Source of the DNA: Sinimarinibacterium sp. NLF-5-8
GTDB lineage: Bacteria > Pseudomonadota > Gammaproteobacteria > Nevskiales > Nevskiaceae
Reading direction: 5' to 3'
Assembly: GCF_010092425.1 (NCBI RefSeq)
Contig: NZ_CP048030.1
Location: forward strand, 744,001-808,000
DNA: 64,000 nt
In this document: positions 31,986 to 41,925 of the stretch, in pieces
How positions within the stretch are numbered: position 1 is the first letter of the stretch
Layout of the letters: the number at the start of each line of letters is the position of its first letter
Program-made: the position numbers and the translations under genes
Notes under the pieces: model-generated
What the model was told of the DNA's origin: nothing
Database searches by the model: none
The model's input: only the letters and a program-made list of their open reading frames with translations

Positions 31986-32464
31986 CCTTTCGCATTGGCC
32001 ACGGCTACGACAGCCATCGTTTGGAAGCCGGCACCGGCGTCACCCTCGGCGGCGTTTTTATTGAATGTGCCTATCGGCTCATCGCCCACTCCGACGGCGA
32101 CGCCCTGATTCACGCGCTGTGCGATGCGCTGCTCGGTGCCGTTGGCGGTGGCGATATTGGTCACTTATTTCCCGACACCGATCCACAATTTGCCGGTGCC
32201 GACAGCCGCAAACTGCTGGCCGAAGTGATGCAGCGAGTGCGCGCGCAAGGCTTTTGCGTGGTCAACGCCGATCTGACCCTCATCGCCCAAGCCCCGCGTG
32301 TGGCCGAGCACATCAGCGCCATGCGCGCGGTGCTGGCCGAATTACTGGATGCGTCGATTGCGCAGGTCAACGTCAAAGCCACCACCAACGAAGGCATGGA
32401 CGCCATCGGCCAAAAACAAGGCCTGGCCGCGCACGCCGTGGTGTTGTTGCAGCAGGCTTCGTGA
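31982..32464 (+). CDS. ispF: 2-C-methyl-D-erythritol 2,4-cyclodiphosphate synthase
   Basis: 160 residues; start MTFRIGHGYDSHRLEAG at 31982 with zinc ligands Asp10 and His12, a third ligand in AHSDGDALIHAL, GDIGHLFPDTD, and C-terminal KATTNEGMDAIG. The partner step to IspD is encoded in tandem with an ATGA overlap. Confidence 0.97.
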   Translation: MTFRIGHGYDSHRLEAGTGVTLGGVFIECAYRLIAHSDGDALIHALCDALLGAVGGGDIGHLFPDTDPQFAGADSRKLLAEVMQRVRAQGFCVVNADLTLIAQAPRVAEHISAMRAVLAELLDASIAQVNVKATTNEGMDAIGQKQGLAAHAVVLLQQAS

Positions 32465-32486
32465 ACAAAATCTTTTAAAAATCGTC

Positions 32487-32506
32487 ATTCTGGCGAACGC
32501 CAGAAT
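32487..32506. repeat. Single hairpin of the dispersed GTCAT-type repeat
   Basis: ATTCTGGCG and its complement separated by AA, preceded by CGTC and followed by CCAG, form half of the composite element seen intact elsewhere (for example 36126-36213). It lies just after ispF. Confidence 0.7.
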
Positions 32507-32540
32507 CCAGCTTGCTTGTTGGGGTGCGCCTGGTTATCGG

Positions 32541-33104
32541 TCATCCGGTCAAACGCAACAAAACCAGCAGCGCGCCGCTGCCGCCATCCACCGGGCGCGC
32601 ACTGGCAAAGGCTAAAACTTCGTGGCGTTTGCGCAGCCAGCCATCCAGCAGGCGCTTCAGGATCGGCCCGGAATTGGGTGAGCCGTTGCCCTTGCCGTGA
32701 ACAATGCGCACGCAGCGCACGTCATCACGCAGGCATTGCGCCAAAAAGATTTGGATTACATGGCGCGCCTGATGGCGGTTCAACCCGTGCAAATCCACAT
32801 GTCGCTCAATTCGGTAATGCCCTCGCCGCAGCTTACGCAGCACCGCATCCTGCACGCCATGCGCGCGGTATTGCAGGGTTTCGCCGTGTTCCAGAAGCTC
32901 GGGATCGGGGTCCAGCAGCAGCTCATCAAGGACGGCCAGATCGTCGGCATGCTGTTGCCGGGCAACGGCGGCGGGCTTGTGCGCGCGCGCGGTGCTGATG
33001 GTGCCGGAGGGCTTGAGGCGGCGCACGCCGTGCATGGCCTGTGCGAACAACGTCGCATCGTCGTCCGGGCAGGTCTGGGCAGGGTCAGCGGGGTGGGGCT
33101 TCAC
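32541..33104 (-). CDS. Smr-domain protein (SmrA-like)
   Basis: A 187-residue protein starting with GTG at 33104. The C-terminal 90 residues form an Smr domain with VDLHGLNRHQARHVIQIFL and VRIVHGKGNGS, the DLHG and HGKG signatures of MutS2-type/SmrA nicking or RNA-cleaving domains. The N-terminal half is charged and probably disordered. It is divergent from surE and convergent with ispF. Likely a nuclease acting on DNA or RNA; substrate unproven. Confidence 0.9.
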   Translation of the reverse strand: MKPHPADPAQTCPDDDATLFAQAMHGVRRLKPSGTISTARAHKPAAVARQQHADDLAVLDELLLDPDPELLEHGETLQYRAHGVQDAVLRKLRRGHYRIERHVDLHGLNRHQARHVIQIFLAQCLRDDVRCVRIVHGKGNGSPNSGPILKRLLDGWLRKRHEVLAFASARPVDGGSGALLVLLRLTG

Positions 33105-33193
33105 GGCGGCATCTGGCGATTCACGTCAAGGCTGCGTATGGTGCCACGCCCCCTGCCGCCGATGCAGGCAACTCGCTAAACTAGCCGCCACCT

Positions 33194-33940
33194 ATGAATA
33201 TCCTGCTTTCAAACGACGACGGTTGCACCGCACCCGGCCTGCTGTGCCTGCGTGATCATTTGCGTGAACATCATGATGTGCAGGTGGTCGCGCCTGACCG
33301 CAACCGCAGCGGCGCCAGCAATTCGCTGACCCTGCTCAATCCGATCCGTGTGCGCAAAAGTGCAGATGGAACCTTGTGTGTGGACGGCACGCCCACCGAT
33401 TGCGTACATCTGGCGTTGGCCAGTCTGCTTGAGCAGCGTCCGGACATGGTGGTTTCCGGCATCAATGCCGGCGCCAATCTGGGGGACGATACGCTGTATT
33501 CCGGCACGGTTGCGGCGGCCATGGAAGGCCGTCATCTGGGGCGTACCGCGCTGGCGATTTCCTGCGTGTCACATAAACCGCGTCACTATCCGACGTCGGC
33601 CAGGGTTGCGGTGTCTCTGATCGACCAGTTGCAGCGCCAGCCGCTGCCGCCCAACACCATCCTCAATGTCAATGTTCCCGATGTGCCGTGGGCGGAATTG
33701 CAGGGGTTTGAAATCACCCGGCTGGGAACACGCCGCTGCGCCGAGACCGTCACCCGCAGCGAGGATCCGCGCGGCCGAACCATCTACTGGATCGGCGTGT
33801 CGGGCGATGAATCAGACTGTGGGCCGGGCACTGATTTTCATGCGATCTCGCGGCACAAGGTGTCGATCACGCCACTGACCGTGGATTTGACCCAGCATCA
33901 GGATCTTGAGCCGTTGCGGCAGTGGGCGCAGGCGTTATGA
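33194..33940 (+). CDS. surE: 5'/3'-nucleotidase SurE
   Basis: A 248-residue metal-dependent phosphatase for nucleoside monophosphates. The opening MNILLSNDDGCTAPG has metal ligands Asp8 and Asp9; SGAS follows, with the VSGINAGANLGDDTLYSGT stretch. It overlaps pcm by 4 nt as in most gammaproteobacteria (surE-pcm-nlpD). Confidence 0.97.
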   Translation: MNILLSNDDGCTAPGLLCLRDHLREHHDVQVVAPDRNRSGASNSLTLLNPIRVRKSADGTLCVDGTPTDCVHLALASLLEQRPDMVVSGINAGANLGDDTLYSGTVAAAMEGRHLGRTALAISCVSHKPRHYPTSARVAVSLIDQLQRQPLPPNTILNVNVPDVPWAELQGFEITRLGTRRCAETVTRSEDPRGRTIYWIGVSGDESDCGPGTDFHAISRHKVSITPLTVDLTQHQDLEPLRQWAQAL

Positions 33941-34605
33941 ATCTGTTGCAAGCGTATCGCCGCCGGCTTGCCTTGGCCGAAACCGGTGCGTTACAGCGGC
34001 TGCTGGCCGACCTGCGCGCGCAAGGCATCACAGACGAGCGCGTGCTGGCGGCAATGGACAAGGTCTTTCGTCCCGATTTTGTTGACGATGCGTTCAAGAA
34101 CCGCGCGTTTGAAAATACCGCGTTGCCGATTGGCCATGCGCAAACCATCTCGCAGCCGTTGGTGGTGGCGCTGATGACCCAGCAACTGATCAAAGGCCGC
34201 AAACCGCAAAAAGTGCTTGAGATCGGCACCGGCAGCGGCTATCAGACGGCCGTACTCGCCGAGCTGGTGCCGATCGTCTACACCGTTGAGCGGATCAAGG
34301 CACTCAGCGAACAGGCACGCCAGCGGCTGGCTGCGCTCGGGTATCGCAACATCCACTTTGGTTACAGCGATGGCAGCCAAGGCTGGCTGCCCTATGCGCC
34401 ATACGACGGCATTCTGGTCGCCGCCGGTGCCGATAACATTCCCGAAGGACTGCTCAAACAGCTTGCACCCGGCGGCCGGCTGATCATTCCGGTTGGCGGT
34501 CAGAGCGTCCAAATGCTCAAATCGGTAGAACGGCGCGGCGCCGGATTCTACGAAGAAGACCTGGGGCGCGTCAGTTTCGTGCCGCTGCTCGGCGGGCGCG
34601 TATAA
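33937..34605 (+). CDS. pcm: Protein-L-isoaspartate O-methyltransferase
   Basis: 222 residues from ATG 33937, coupled to surE by ATGA. Motifs: ALPIGHAQTISQP, the SAM-binding VLEIGTGSGYQTAVLAEL, and ILVAAGADNIPEGLLKQL. It repairs isoaspartyl damage in proteins using S-adenosylmethionine. The 15 nt upstream extension of the frame is inside surE and not needed. Confidence 0.96.
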   Translation: MNLLQAYRRRLALAETGALQRLLADLRAQGITDERVLAAMDKVFRPDFVDDAFKNRAFENTALPIGHAQTISQPLVVALMTQQLIKGRKPQKVLEIGTGSGYQTAVLAELVPIVYTVERIKALSEQARQRLAALGYRNIHFGYSDGSQGWLPYAPYDGILVAAGADNIPEGLLKQLAPGGRLIIPVGGQSVQMLKSVERRGAGFYEEDLGRVSFVPLLGGRV

Positions 34606-34647
34606 ACCGCCGCCTGCCTCCACCCTCAATGTTTGCAAACGATCCGC

Positions 34648-35244
34648 ATGGATGCTTTTTCTGAATGGCTGAGTACGGTGGTCGCTCACCTGGGCTACGC
34701 CGAGATCATTTTTCTGATGGCACTGGAATCCAGCCTGTTTCCGGTGCCTTCGGAGCTGGTGATGATTCCCGCCGGATACCTCGCCGCGCGCGGCCAGCTC
34801 GACCCGCTGCTGGCGACACTGGCCGGCGGTCTGGGTTCCTTGATCGGCGCCAGCGCCAACTACATTCTCGGACGTTATGCCGGGCGCGCATTTCTGCTGC
34901 GCTGGGGCAAATACTTTTTGATCAACGAAGCCAAGTACCACGAGGCCGAACGGCTGTTCATGAAAAATGCCCACTGGGCAACCTTCATCGGCCGACTGCT
35001 CCCCGTGATCCGGCATCTGATCTCCCTGCCCGCAGGTGTCTTTGGCATGCGTCTGCTGCCATTTGCCCTGATCACCAGCGCCGGTGCCACGCTGTGGTGC
35101 GCGGTGCTGGTCGCAATAGGCTACTACCTCGGCGAGGGCGCAGTGGATCTGGTGCGTCACTATTCACATGAAGTGGCGATTGCAGTGGTTTTGATCGGCG
35201 CGGCAGGAGTCATATGGTTTTTGAGTCGGCGGCGCAGCACATGA
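34648..35244 (+). CDS. DedA family membrane protein
   Basis: A 198-residue inner-membrane protein (ATG 34648; a TTG 15 nt earlier is possible) with the DedA/SNARE-associated signature: ALESSLFPVPSELVMIPAG, GSLIGASANYILGRYAGR, and FIGRLLPVIRHLISLPAGVF. Members act in undecaprenyl-phosphate recycling or membrane homeostasis. It lies between pcm and nlpD and overlaps nlpD by 4 nt. Confidence 0.92.
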   Translation: MDAFSEWLSTVVAHLGYAEIIFLMALESSLFPVPSELVMIPAGYLAARGQLDPLLATLAGGLGSLIGASANYILGRYAGRAFLLRWGKYFLINEAKYHEAERLFMKNAHWATFIGRLLPVIRHLISLPAGVFGMRLLPFALITSAGATLWCAVLVAIGYYLGEGAVDLVRHYSHEVAIAVVLIGAAGVIWFLSRRRST

Positions 35245-36062
35245 GCGCGCACAGGAATCGGCATTGGGCGCTGGGATTGGCGCTGTGTGGTGCTGCAATG
35301 GTCAGCAGTGGTTGTGCCGGCTGGAAAAGCTGGGACGACAACAAGGCCCGGTCATCGCCAGCCCCGGCGCAACAACGACCCATCGGCCCTGGTGAATACC
35401 GTGTCGTCTCCGGCGACACCATGTACTCCATCGCCTTTCGCAACCAGCTCGACTACCGCCAGTTGGCGCGCTGGAACGGCATTGGCGACCACTACCTGAT
35501 CTTTCCCGGCCAGGTTCTGCGCCTCACCCCGCCTGCCGGCGAAAGCCAGCCAAAGCGCCATATCACCGGCGAAATCGAATCCACCCCGATGGATGACATG
35601 GGGATCGGTAAACCCGTTGCCATCAACCCCGACAGTCCGCCGCCGATGCCGATGGCACCACCGGAAGACCCTCCACAAACCGCCATTGGCGGCTATCAAT
35701 GGGTCGTCCCCACCCAAGGCAGCGTACTGCGCCGCTTTGGTCAGGACAGCAATCGCGGCATCGACTTTGGCGGACGCGACGGTCAAGCCATTCTCGCCGC
35801 CGCACCGGGGCGCGTGGTCTACAGCGGCAACGCCCTCAAAGGCTACGGTGAACTCATCATCATCAAGCACGACGAACTGTATCTGTCCGCCTACGGCTAC
35901 AACCGCGAACGTCATGTCAAGGAAGGCGATGTGGTCACCAGCGGACAACCCATCGGCGTCATGGGACGCGGCCCCGAAAACAAACCCATGCTGCACTTTG
36001 AAATCCGCCGCAGTGGACACCCGATCGACCCCGCAGAATTGCTGCCGACGGTGAGACGGTAA
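35241..36062 (+). CDS. nlpD: NlpD-like murein hydrolase activator
   Basis: A 273-residue lipoprotein: lipobox VSSG-C near residue 23, a LysM domain (YRVVSGDTMYSIAFRN, about 50-95), and a C-terminal LytM/M23 domain (about 155-270). The LytM site is degenerate: the usual zinc-ligand His is Asn in NRGIDFGG, and the HxH position reads SAYGYN, so it should be an amidase activator, not an enzyme, as with E. coli NlpD. Start ATG 35241 overlaps the DedA stop. No rpoS follows, contrary to the usual order. Confidence 0.92.
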   Translation: MSAHRNRHWALGLALCGAAMVSSGCAGWKSWDDNKARSSPAPAQQRPIGPGEYRVVSGDTMYSIAFRNQLDYRQLARWNGIGDHYLIFPGQVLRLTPPAGESQPKRHITGEIESTPMDDMGIGKPVAINPDSPPPMPMAPPEDPPQTAIGGYQWVVPTQGSVLRRFGQDSNRGIDFGGRDGQAILAAAPGRVVYSGNALKGYGELIIIKHDELYLSAYGYNRERHVKEGDVVTSGQPIGVMGRGPENKPMLHFEIRRSGHPIDPAELLPTVRR

Positions 36063-36125
36063 CTGTCTCACCTGCTGGGGGGCTTGCGCAAACAAGATCC
36101 CTTCCGCGTGCGTAAACCCCACCGC

Positions 36126-36213
36126 CGTCATCCTTGCGCAAGCAAGGATCCAGTTGCGCAGGTTCGGCGCGCGGTGAGGGTGCGGGTGGATTCCGGCATT
36201 CGCCGGAATGACG
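36126..36213. repeat. MITE-like composite element, full copy
   Basis: About 88 bp bounded by inverted CGTCAT and ATGACG. The left hairpin is CCTTGCG-CA-AGCAAGG followed by ATCCAG, the right hairpin is TTCCGGC-AT-TCGCCGGAA, with a GC-rich middle. It lies between nlpD and alaC. Other copies are at 48115, 57857, 58703 and 58799. Confidence 0.8.
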
Positions 36214-36305
36214 AGGCTGTTTGCCCTTTGCAAGTTTTCCGGGCGGCGGGAATAATGTCGCCCCTTTTTCGTGCCGTTTTTGCGGCTTTTTTCTTGGGTT
36301 GACCC

Positions 36306-37496
36306 GTGAACACCGATTTTCCGCGTATCCAGCGTTTGCCGCCTTATGTTTTCAACGTCATTGGCGATCTCAAAAAGCAGGCCCGAGCGCGCGGTGAGGA
36401 TGTCATTGATTTTTCGATGGGCAATCCTGATCACGCCACGCCCAAGCATATCGTCGATAAGCTGGTTGAAGTGGTGCAGCGCGAAGACGCTTCAGTATTC
36501 CGCTACTCCGTCTCCAAGGGCATTCCGCGTCTGCGCCGCGCGATCACGCGCTGGTACAAGACGCGCTTTGATGTGGATCTCGATCCTGATCTGGAAGCCG
36601 TTGCCACCATTGGTTCCAAAGAAGGCCTGGCGCATTTGATGCTGGCCACGCTGGATCGCGGTGATGTGGTGATGGTGCCCAATCCGGCCTATCCGATTCA
36701 CCCCTATGGCGCGGTGATTGCCGGCGCCGATGTGCGTCATGTGCGGCTGACGCCGGGCACCGACTTTTTTGCCGAGCTGGAGCGCGCGGTCAAGGAATGC
36801 TGGCCACGGCCCAAGTTCTTGATTTTGAACTTTCCCGGCAACCCCACTGCGCAATGCGTAGAACTGGACTTTTTTGCCCGCGTGGTCGAAATGGCCAAGG
36901 AATACGGCTTTTGGGTGATTCACGATCTGGCCTATGCCGACATCGTGTTTGATGGCTGGAAGGCTCCGTCGTTTTTACAAGTGCCGGGTGCCAAAGAAGT
37001 CGGCGTTGAGTTTTTCACGCTGTCCAAGAGTTACAACATGCCGGGCTGGCGTACCGGCTTCATGGTCGGCAACCCGGTGCTGTGCAATGCGCTGTCGCGG
37101 ATGAAGTCGTATCTGGACTACGGCACGTTCACGCCGGTGCAGGTGGCGTCGATTGCCGCGCTCGAAGGCCCGCAGGACTGCGTGCGCGAAATCGCGCAGA
37201 TGTATCAAGACCGCCGCGATGTGCTGGTCGAAGGGCTGCACGCCGCCGGCTGGATGGTGGATAACCCCAAAGCCAGCATGTTTGTTTGGGCCAAAATCCC
37301 CGAAGCGTTTGCGCATCTGGGCAGCCTGGAGTTTTCCAAACTGATGATGGACGAGGCCAAAGTGGCCGTATCGCCAGGCATTGGCTTTGGTGAGTACGGC
37401 GATGATCATGTGCGCTTTGCGCTGATTGAAAACGAGCATCGTACTCGCCAGGCCGTGCGCGGCATCAAAAAAATGCTCAAGGATCCAAAAGTATGA
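36306..37496 (+). CDS. alaC: Glutamate-pyruvate aminotransferase (AlaC type)
   Basis: A 396-residue class I PLP aminotransferase, starting at GTG 36306 ([20 protein letters not shown]). Motifs: [46 protein letters not shown], and PLP lysine in [13 protein letters not shown]. It makes alanine from pyruvate. It overlaps hom by 4 nt, so amino-acid synthesis genes are coupled. Confidence 0.92.
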   Translation: MNTDFPRIQRLPPYVFNVIGDLKKQARARGEDVIDFSMGNPDHATPKHIVDKLVEVVQREDASVFRYSVSKGIPRLRRAITRWYKTRFDVDLDPDLEAVATIGSKEGLAHLMLATLDRGDVVMVPNPAYPIHPYGAVIAGADVRHVRLTPGTDFFAELERAVKECWPRPKFLILNFPGNPTAQCVELDFFARVVEMAKEYGFWVIHDLAYADIVFDGWKAPSFLQVPGAKEVGVEFFTLSKSYNMPGWRTGFMVGNPVLCNALSRMKSYLDYGTFTPVQVASIAALEGPQDCVREIAQMYQDRRDVLVEGLHAAGWMVDNPKASMFVWAKIPEAFAHLGSLEFSKLMMDEAKVAVSPGIGFGEYGDDHVRFALIENEHRTRQAVRGIKKMLKDPKV

Positions 37497-38800
37497 GTCA
37501 GGTGGTTCGCGTCGGTGTTGTGGGTTTGGGCACCGTCGGACAAGGCGTGTTGCGCGTGCTGCACAACAACGCCGCAGAAATAACCCGCCGTGTGGGGCGT
37601 CCGGTGCAAGTCACCCACGTTGCCACCCGCACATTGAGCGCCGCGCGCGATTGCTCGGTAGAAGGCATTGCGCTTAGTGATGACGCCTTGACCCTCGCGC
37701 GCACCGCCGAAATTGATGTTTTGGTGGAGCTGATTGGCGGCCAGGGCATTGCCAAAGAAGTGATTCTGGCGGCCTTGGCGCGCGGGATTCCGGTGGTCAC
37801 CGCCAACAAGGCGCTGCTGGCCGAGGCTGGTAACGAGCTGTTCTCTGCCGCGCGCGCGCACGGCACCGTGGTGGCGTTTGAAGCGGCAGTGGCGGGCGGC
37901 ATTCCGGTGATCAAGGCCATCCGTGAAGGCTTGGCTGGCAACCGTATTGACGGGCTGGCGGGCATCATCAACGGCACCTGCAACTACATCCTCACGCAAA
38001 TGGCCGCCAACGGGCAGTCATTTGCCGATGCGCTGGCCGATGCCCAGCGCCTGGGCTATGCCGAGGCCGATCCAACGTTTGATATCGAAGGTGTGGACGC
38101 GGCGCACAAGCTGGCGATTCTGGCCGCCATCGCCTTTGGCATGCCGTTGTCGTTTGCCGATGTTTCGGTCGAAGGCATCACCAAAATCACGCCTGAGGAC
38201 ATCAACATTGCCCAGGTCTTTGGCTACCGCATCAAGCTGCTCGGTATTGCCAAGCGCAGCGGGCAGGGCGTTGAACTGCGCGTGCACCCGACGCTGGTGC
38301 CGGAAGATCAGCTCATCGCCAAGGTTGATGGCGTATTGAACGCCGTCATCGTCAACGGCAATGCCGTGGGGCAAATCGGCCTGTACGGCCCCGGTGCCGG
38401 TGGCGATCCCACCGCCTCTGCGGTGGTGGCCGATGTGGTGGACATCGCGCGCGCGCTCGGGAGTGATATCCGCCACGCCGTGCCCGCTTTGGGCTTTCAG
38501 CCGCAGGCGATCGAAGCCTTGCCGGTGCTGGCCAAAGACCAAATCCAAAGCGCGTTTTACCTGCGCCTGCAAGTCACCGACGAACCCGGCGTGCTGGCCA
38601 AGCTCACCGCAGCGCTGGCCGAGCATCACATCAGCGTGGAGGCGATTTTGCAGCGCGAACCGCGCGGTGCAAATGTCGCCAACGTGGGCCTGATTACCGA
38701 TGTGGTGCCCACGCATCGCTTCAACACGGCTGTGGATCAAATCCTCAAAATGCCGTTTGTGCACGCGGGCGCCGCACGCATCCGCGTTGAAAAAATCTAA
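37493..38800 (+). CDS. hom: Homoserine dehydrogenase
   Basis: A 435-residue monofunctional enzyme. An NAD(P)-binding [13 protein letters not shown] opens it, with [25 protein letters not shown] and the signature [20 protein letters not shown] in the middle, and a C-terminal ACT domain ([20 protein letters not shown]) for feedback control by threonine. It reduces aspartate semialdehyde to homoserine. thrC lies 99 nt downstream. Confidence 0.97.
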   Translation: MSQVVRVGVVGLGTVGQGVLRVLHNNAAEITRRVGRPVQVTHVATRTLSAARDCSVEGIALSDDALTLARTAEIDVLVELIGGQGIAKEVILAALARGIPVVTANKALLAEAGNELFSAARAHGTVVAFEAAVAGGIPVIKAIREGLAGNRIDGLAGIINGTCNYILTQMAANGQSFADALADAQRLGYAEADPTFDIEGVDAAHKLAILAAIAFGMPLSFADVSVEGITKITPEDINIAQVFGYRIKLLGIAKRSGQGVELRVHPTLVPEDQLIAKVDGVLNAVIVNGNAVGQIGLYGPGAGGDPTASAVVADVVDIARALGSDIRHAVPALGFQPQAIEALPVLAKDQIQSAFYLRLQVTDEPGVLAKLTAALAEHHISVEAILQREPRGANVANVGLITDVVPTHRFNTAVDQILKMPFVHAGAARIRVEKI

Positions 38801-38899
38801 TAACCGCGCGCCGTCACGCCTTGCTCATTTGCAGGACGCGGCGGCGCGCGCTTTATCCGTACAATTTGGGGCATGACCCCACACACCAAAGGTGTTGCC

Positions 38900-40018
38900 A
38901 TGACTCGTTACACCGGCTTGATTGACCAATACCGCGCGCGCCTGCCGCTGGCCGCCGACGCCCGCGCCATCTCATTGGGCGAAGGCCGCACGCCGCTGAT
39001 CAAGCTCGAAAACATCCCCAGGCAAATCGGTTTTGAAGGTGAGCTGTACGTCAAGTTTGAAGGCTTGAACCCCACTGGCTCGTTCAAGGATCGTGGCATG
39101 ACGGTGGCCGTCACCCAGGCCGTGCACGAAGGCGCGCGCGCCATCATCTGCGCCTCCACCGGCAACACCTCCGCCGCCGCCGCCGCCTACGCCGTGCGCG
39201 CGGGCGTCACCGCTTTTGTGCTGATCCCCGAAGGCAAAATTGCGCTGGGCAAACTCGCCCAGGCCGTGGTGCATGGCGCGGTGGTGATCCAGATTCACGG
39301 CAACTTTGATGACGGCATGCGCCTGGTCAAAGAAATTGGCAAAACCACGCCGGTTGCCATCGTCAACTCCATCAACCCCTACCGCTTGCAAGGGCAAAAA
39401 ACCGCCGCGTTTGAGATTGTTGAAGCACTTGGGCGCGCGCCCGACGTGCACTGCTTGCCAGTGGGCAACGCCGGCAACATCAGCGCCTACTGGCTGGGCT
39501 ACTGCGAAATGGCCGGCATCGCCGCCTCTTATAGCGACTACCACCAGCAAGGCCGTTTTCTTGATCAACCGCTGACCAACAAGCGCCCGAAAATGGCGGG
39601 CTATCAAGCCGCTGGCGCGGCGCCATTTTTGCGCGGCAGTGCGGTCAAGGACCCCGAAACCGTCGCCACCGCCATTCGCATTGGCGATCCGCAATCGTGG
39701 GATTTGGCCTGGGCTGCGCAAAAAGAATCCGGCGGCTGGTTTGACGAATGCACCGACGATGAAATCCTCACCACGCAAAAACTGCTGGCGGCCAACGAAG
39801 GCGTGTTTTGTGAACCCGCCTCCGCCGCTTCGCTGTGCGGTGCCTTGCGTGACATCAAGTCCGGCAAAATCGCCCAGGGCAGCACTGTGGTCTGCACGCT
39901 CACCGGCAACGGCCTGAAAGACCCTGACATCATCATGAAAAACGGCCTGCAAGGGCTGGTGCAGGTTCCGGCAGAACGCGGCGCAGTGGAAAAAGTGCTG
40001 CTCGCGCACATGAAGTGA
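38900..40018 (+). CDS. thrC: Threonine synthase
   Basis: 372 residues from ATG 38900, chosen because AAAGGTG lies 6-10 nt upstream and the family starts here; an ATG at 38873 is less likely. PLP lysine is Lys63 in [25 protein letters not shown] and [13 protein letters not shown] bind phosphate and cofactor. It converts O-phosphohomoserine to threonine, completing alaC-hom-thrC. Confidence 0.96.
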   Translation: MTRYTGLIDQYRARLPLAADARAISLGEGRTPLIKLENIPRQIGFEGELYVKFEGLNPTGSFKDRGMTVAVTQAVHEGARAIICASTGNTSAAAAAYAVRAGVTAFVLIPEGKIALGKLAQAVVHGAVVIQIHGNFDDGMRLVKEIGKTTPVAIVNSINPYRLQGQKTAAFEIVEALGRAPDVHCLPVGNAGNISAYWLGYCEMAGIAASYSDYHQQGRFLDQPLTNKRPKMAGYQAAGAAPFLRGSAVKDPETVATAIRIGDPQSWDLAWAAQKESGGWFDECTDDEILTTQKLLAANEGVFCEPASAASLCGALRDIKSGKIAQGSTVVCTLTGNGLKDPDIIMKNGLQGLVQVPAERGAVEKVLLAHMK

Positions 40019-40020
40019 GC

Positions 40021-41709
40021 ATGATCCTGCGGCAGCGCGCGCCCGGCGATGTGCGCGCGCTGCCTGCCGATTTGCATCCGGTTTTGCGTCGCCTGTACGC
40101 CGCGCGCGGAGTGCAGGCCAGTGAACTGGCGCTGGAACTCAAACACCTGCTGCCGCCGAGTGACCTTAAAGGCATTGACGATGCCGCGCGCGCGCTGGCC
40201 GATGCCATTCAAACTCATCAGCCCATCGTCATCAGCGGCGACTACGACGCCGACGGCGCCACCGGCACCGCACTGGGCGTTTTGGGGCTGCGCGCGCTGG
40301 GCGCAACGCAAGTGAGTTACGTCGTCCCCGACCGTTTCAAAATGGGCTACGGCCTGTCTGAGGCGCTGGCCGAACTCGCCGCCGCCACCGGCGCGCGCGT
40401 GCTGGTCACGGTGGACAGCGGCATCAGCAGCGTGGCGGGCGTGGCGCGCGCGCAGGCGCTGGGGATGCAGGTCATCGTCACCGATCACCACCTGGCGGGC
40501 AGCGAATTGCCGCGCGCGCAAGCCATCGTCAACCCCAACCAGCCCGGCTGTGGTTTTGCCTCCAAAAACCTCGCCGGTGTGGGCGTCATGTTTTATGTGC
40601 TGCTTGCCACCCGCGCCGAACTGCGCGCGCGCGGTGCGTTTGCCCAGTGTGCCGAACCCAATCTGGCCGAGTTTTTAGATTTGGTTGCCGTCGGCACCGT
40701 GGCCGATGTGGTCAAGCTCGACTACAACAATCGCATCCTGGTGCAGCAAGGCTTGCTGCGGATGCGGCGCGGACACATGCGCCCCGGCCTGGCCGCCCTG
40801 CTGCAAGTCGCGCGCCGATCAACCGAGCGTCTCAACGCCCAGGACTTCGGCTTTGCCATCGGCCCGCGCATCAACGCCGCAGGTCGGCTGGACGACATTC
40901 GCACCGGCATCGACTGCCTGCTGGCCGAAACACTGGCAGCGGCGCTGCCGCTGGCGCAGCAGCTCGACGAGTTCAACCGCAACCGCCGCAGCATTGAAGC
41001 GCAGATGAACGACGATGCGCTCGACGCCATCGTTGGCGACGATTCTGTTGGCCTGTGCCTGTTTGGGGACGACTGGCACGAAGGCGTGGTCGGCATCGTC
41101 GCCGGTCGCCTCAAAGAACGCCTGCATCGCCCCGTCATCGCCTTTGCCCGCGCGCAAGAGCCGGGCTTGCTCAAAGGCTCCGGTCGCACCATTCCCGGGC
41201 TGCACCTGCGCGATGCTCTGGCGGCGATCGACGCCCAATATCCCGGCCTGATCGAACGCTTTGGCGGGCATGCCATGGCCGCTGGCCTGAGTCTGCGCAT
41301 GGAAGCGCTCGACGCCTTCAAAACCGTGTTCGATGAGCAATGCCGTGCCATGCTCACGCCGCAAGCCCTGCAACAAGTGATCGAAACCGACGGCGCGCTG
41401 GCTGAAGATGAGCTGACGCTGCCCACCGCCCAATTGCTCGAACACGCCGGCCCCTGGGGGCAGGGCTTTGCCGAACCCCTGTTTGAAGGTGAATTCGCCA
41501 TCCACAGCGCGCGCGCGGTGGGTAGCGACGGCAGCCACATCAAATACCTGCTGCGCAGCGGCAATGAGCTGATCTCCGCCATCGACTTTGGCGGCGCCGA
41601 ACGCATGCAAACCCAAGGCCGCATTTACTGCGCCTACAGCATCGGCGTAAACCGCTGGCAGGGCAGTGAGAGCGTGGATTTAAGATTGATGGATGTGCGC
41701 GCAGCTTGA
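40021..41709 (+). CDS. recJ: Single-stranded-DNA-specific exonuclease RecJ
   Basis: A 562-residue DHH-family 5'-3' exonuclease. It shows VISGDYDADGATGTA (motif I), VTVDSGISS, VTDHHLAG (DHH), GVGVMFYVLLATR, FAIGPRINAAGRLDDIRTG and the DHHA1 motif ERFGGHAMAAGLSL. It acts in recombination and mismatch repair. It starts two bases after the thrC stop. Confidence 0.96.
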   Translation: MILRQRAPGDVRALPADLHPVLRRLYAARGVQASELALELKHLLPPSDLKGIDDAARALADAIQTHQPIVISGDYDADGATGTALGVLGLRALGATQVSYVVPDRFKMGYGLSEALAELAAATGARVLVTVDSGISSVAGVARAQALGMQVIVTDHHLAGSELPRAQAIVNPNQPGCGFASKNLAGVGVMFYVLLATRAELRARGAFAQCAEPNLAEFLDLVAVGTVADVVKLDYNNRILVQQGLLRMRRGHMRPGLAALLQVARRSTERLNAQDFGFAIGPRINAAGRLDDIRTGIDCLLAETLAAALPLAQQLDEFNRNRRSIEAQMNDDALDAIVGDDSVGLCLFGDDWHEGVVGIVAGRLKERLHRPVIAFARAQEPGLLKGSGRTIPGLHLRDALAAIDAQYPGLIERFGGHAMAAGLSLRMEALDAFKTVFDEQCRAMLTPQALQQVIETDGALAEDELTLPTAQLLEHAGPWGQGFAEPLFEGEFAIHSARAVGSDGSHIKYLLRSGNELISAIDFGGAERMQTQGRIYCAYSIGVNRWQGSESVDLRLMDVRAA

Positions 41710-41792
41710 GCAAATGTGATCTATGTCCGGTCATGCCAGATAAACCGCATGACGACACCGATCGCAGGTGCACGACAAAGAAGTTGTGGCTC

Positions 41793-41798
41793 TATAAT
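41793..41798 (+). promoter_or_regulatory. Candidate -10 box ahead of the polysaccharide assembly locus
   Basis: A consensus TATAAT lies in an unusually AT-rich 60 nt stretch 128 nt before the WecA-like start. No good -35 hexamer sits at 17 nt, so it may need an activator. Confidence 0.35.
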
Positions 41799-41925
41799 TA
41801 CACTTTGCAAATAATTGCTACATATAACGATAGCCAGGGATGAATATTGATAGCCCACGGGGGTATCCAGATCGGCGCAGTGGGCAGCATCAGTTGATGA
41901 TGGGCTTGCAGGGAAGGCGGCCAGC

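Noticed and set aside
38801-38870. GC-rich inverted repeat after hom as a terminator
   Set aside because: The arms are separated by a long loop and no T run follows.
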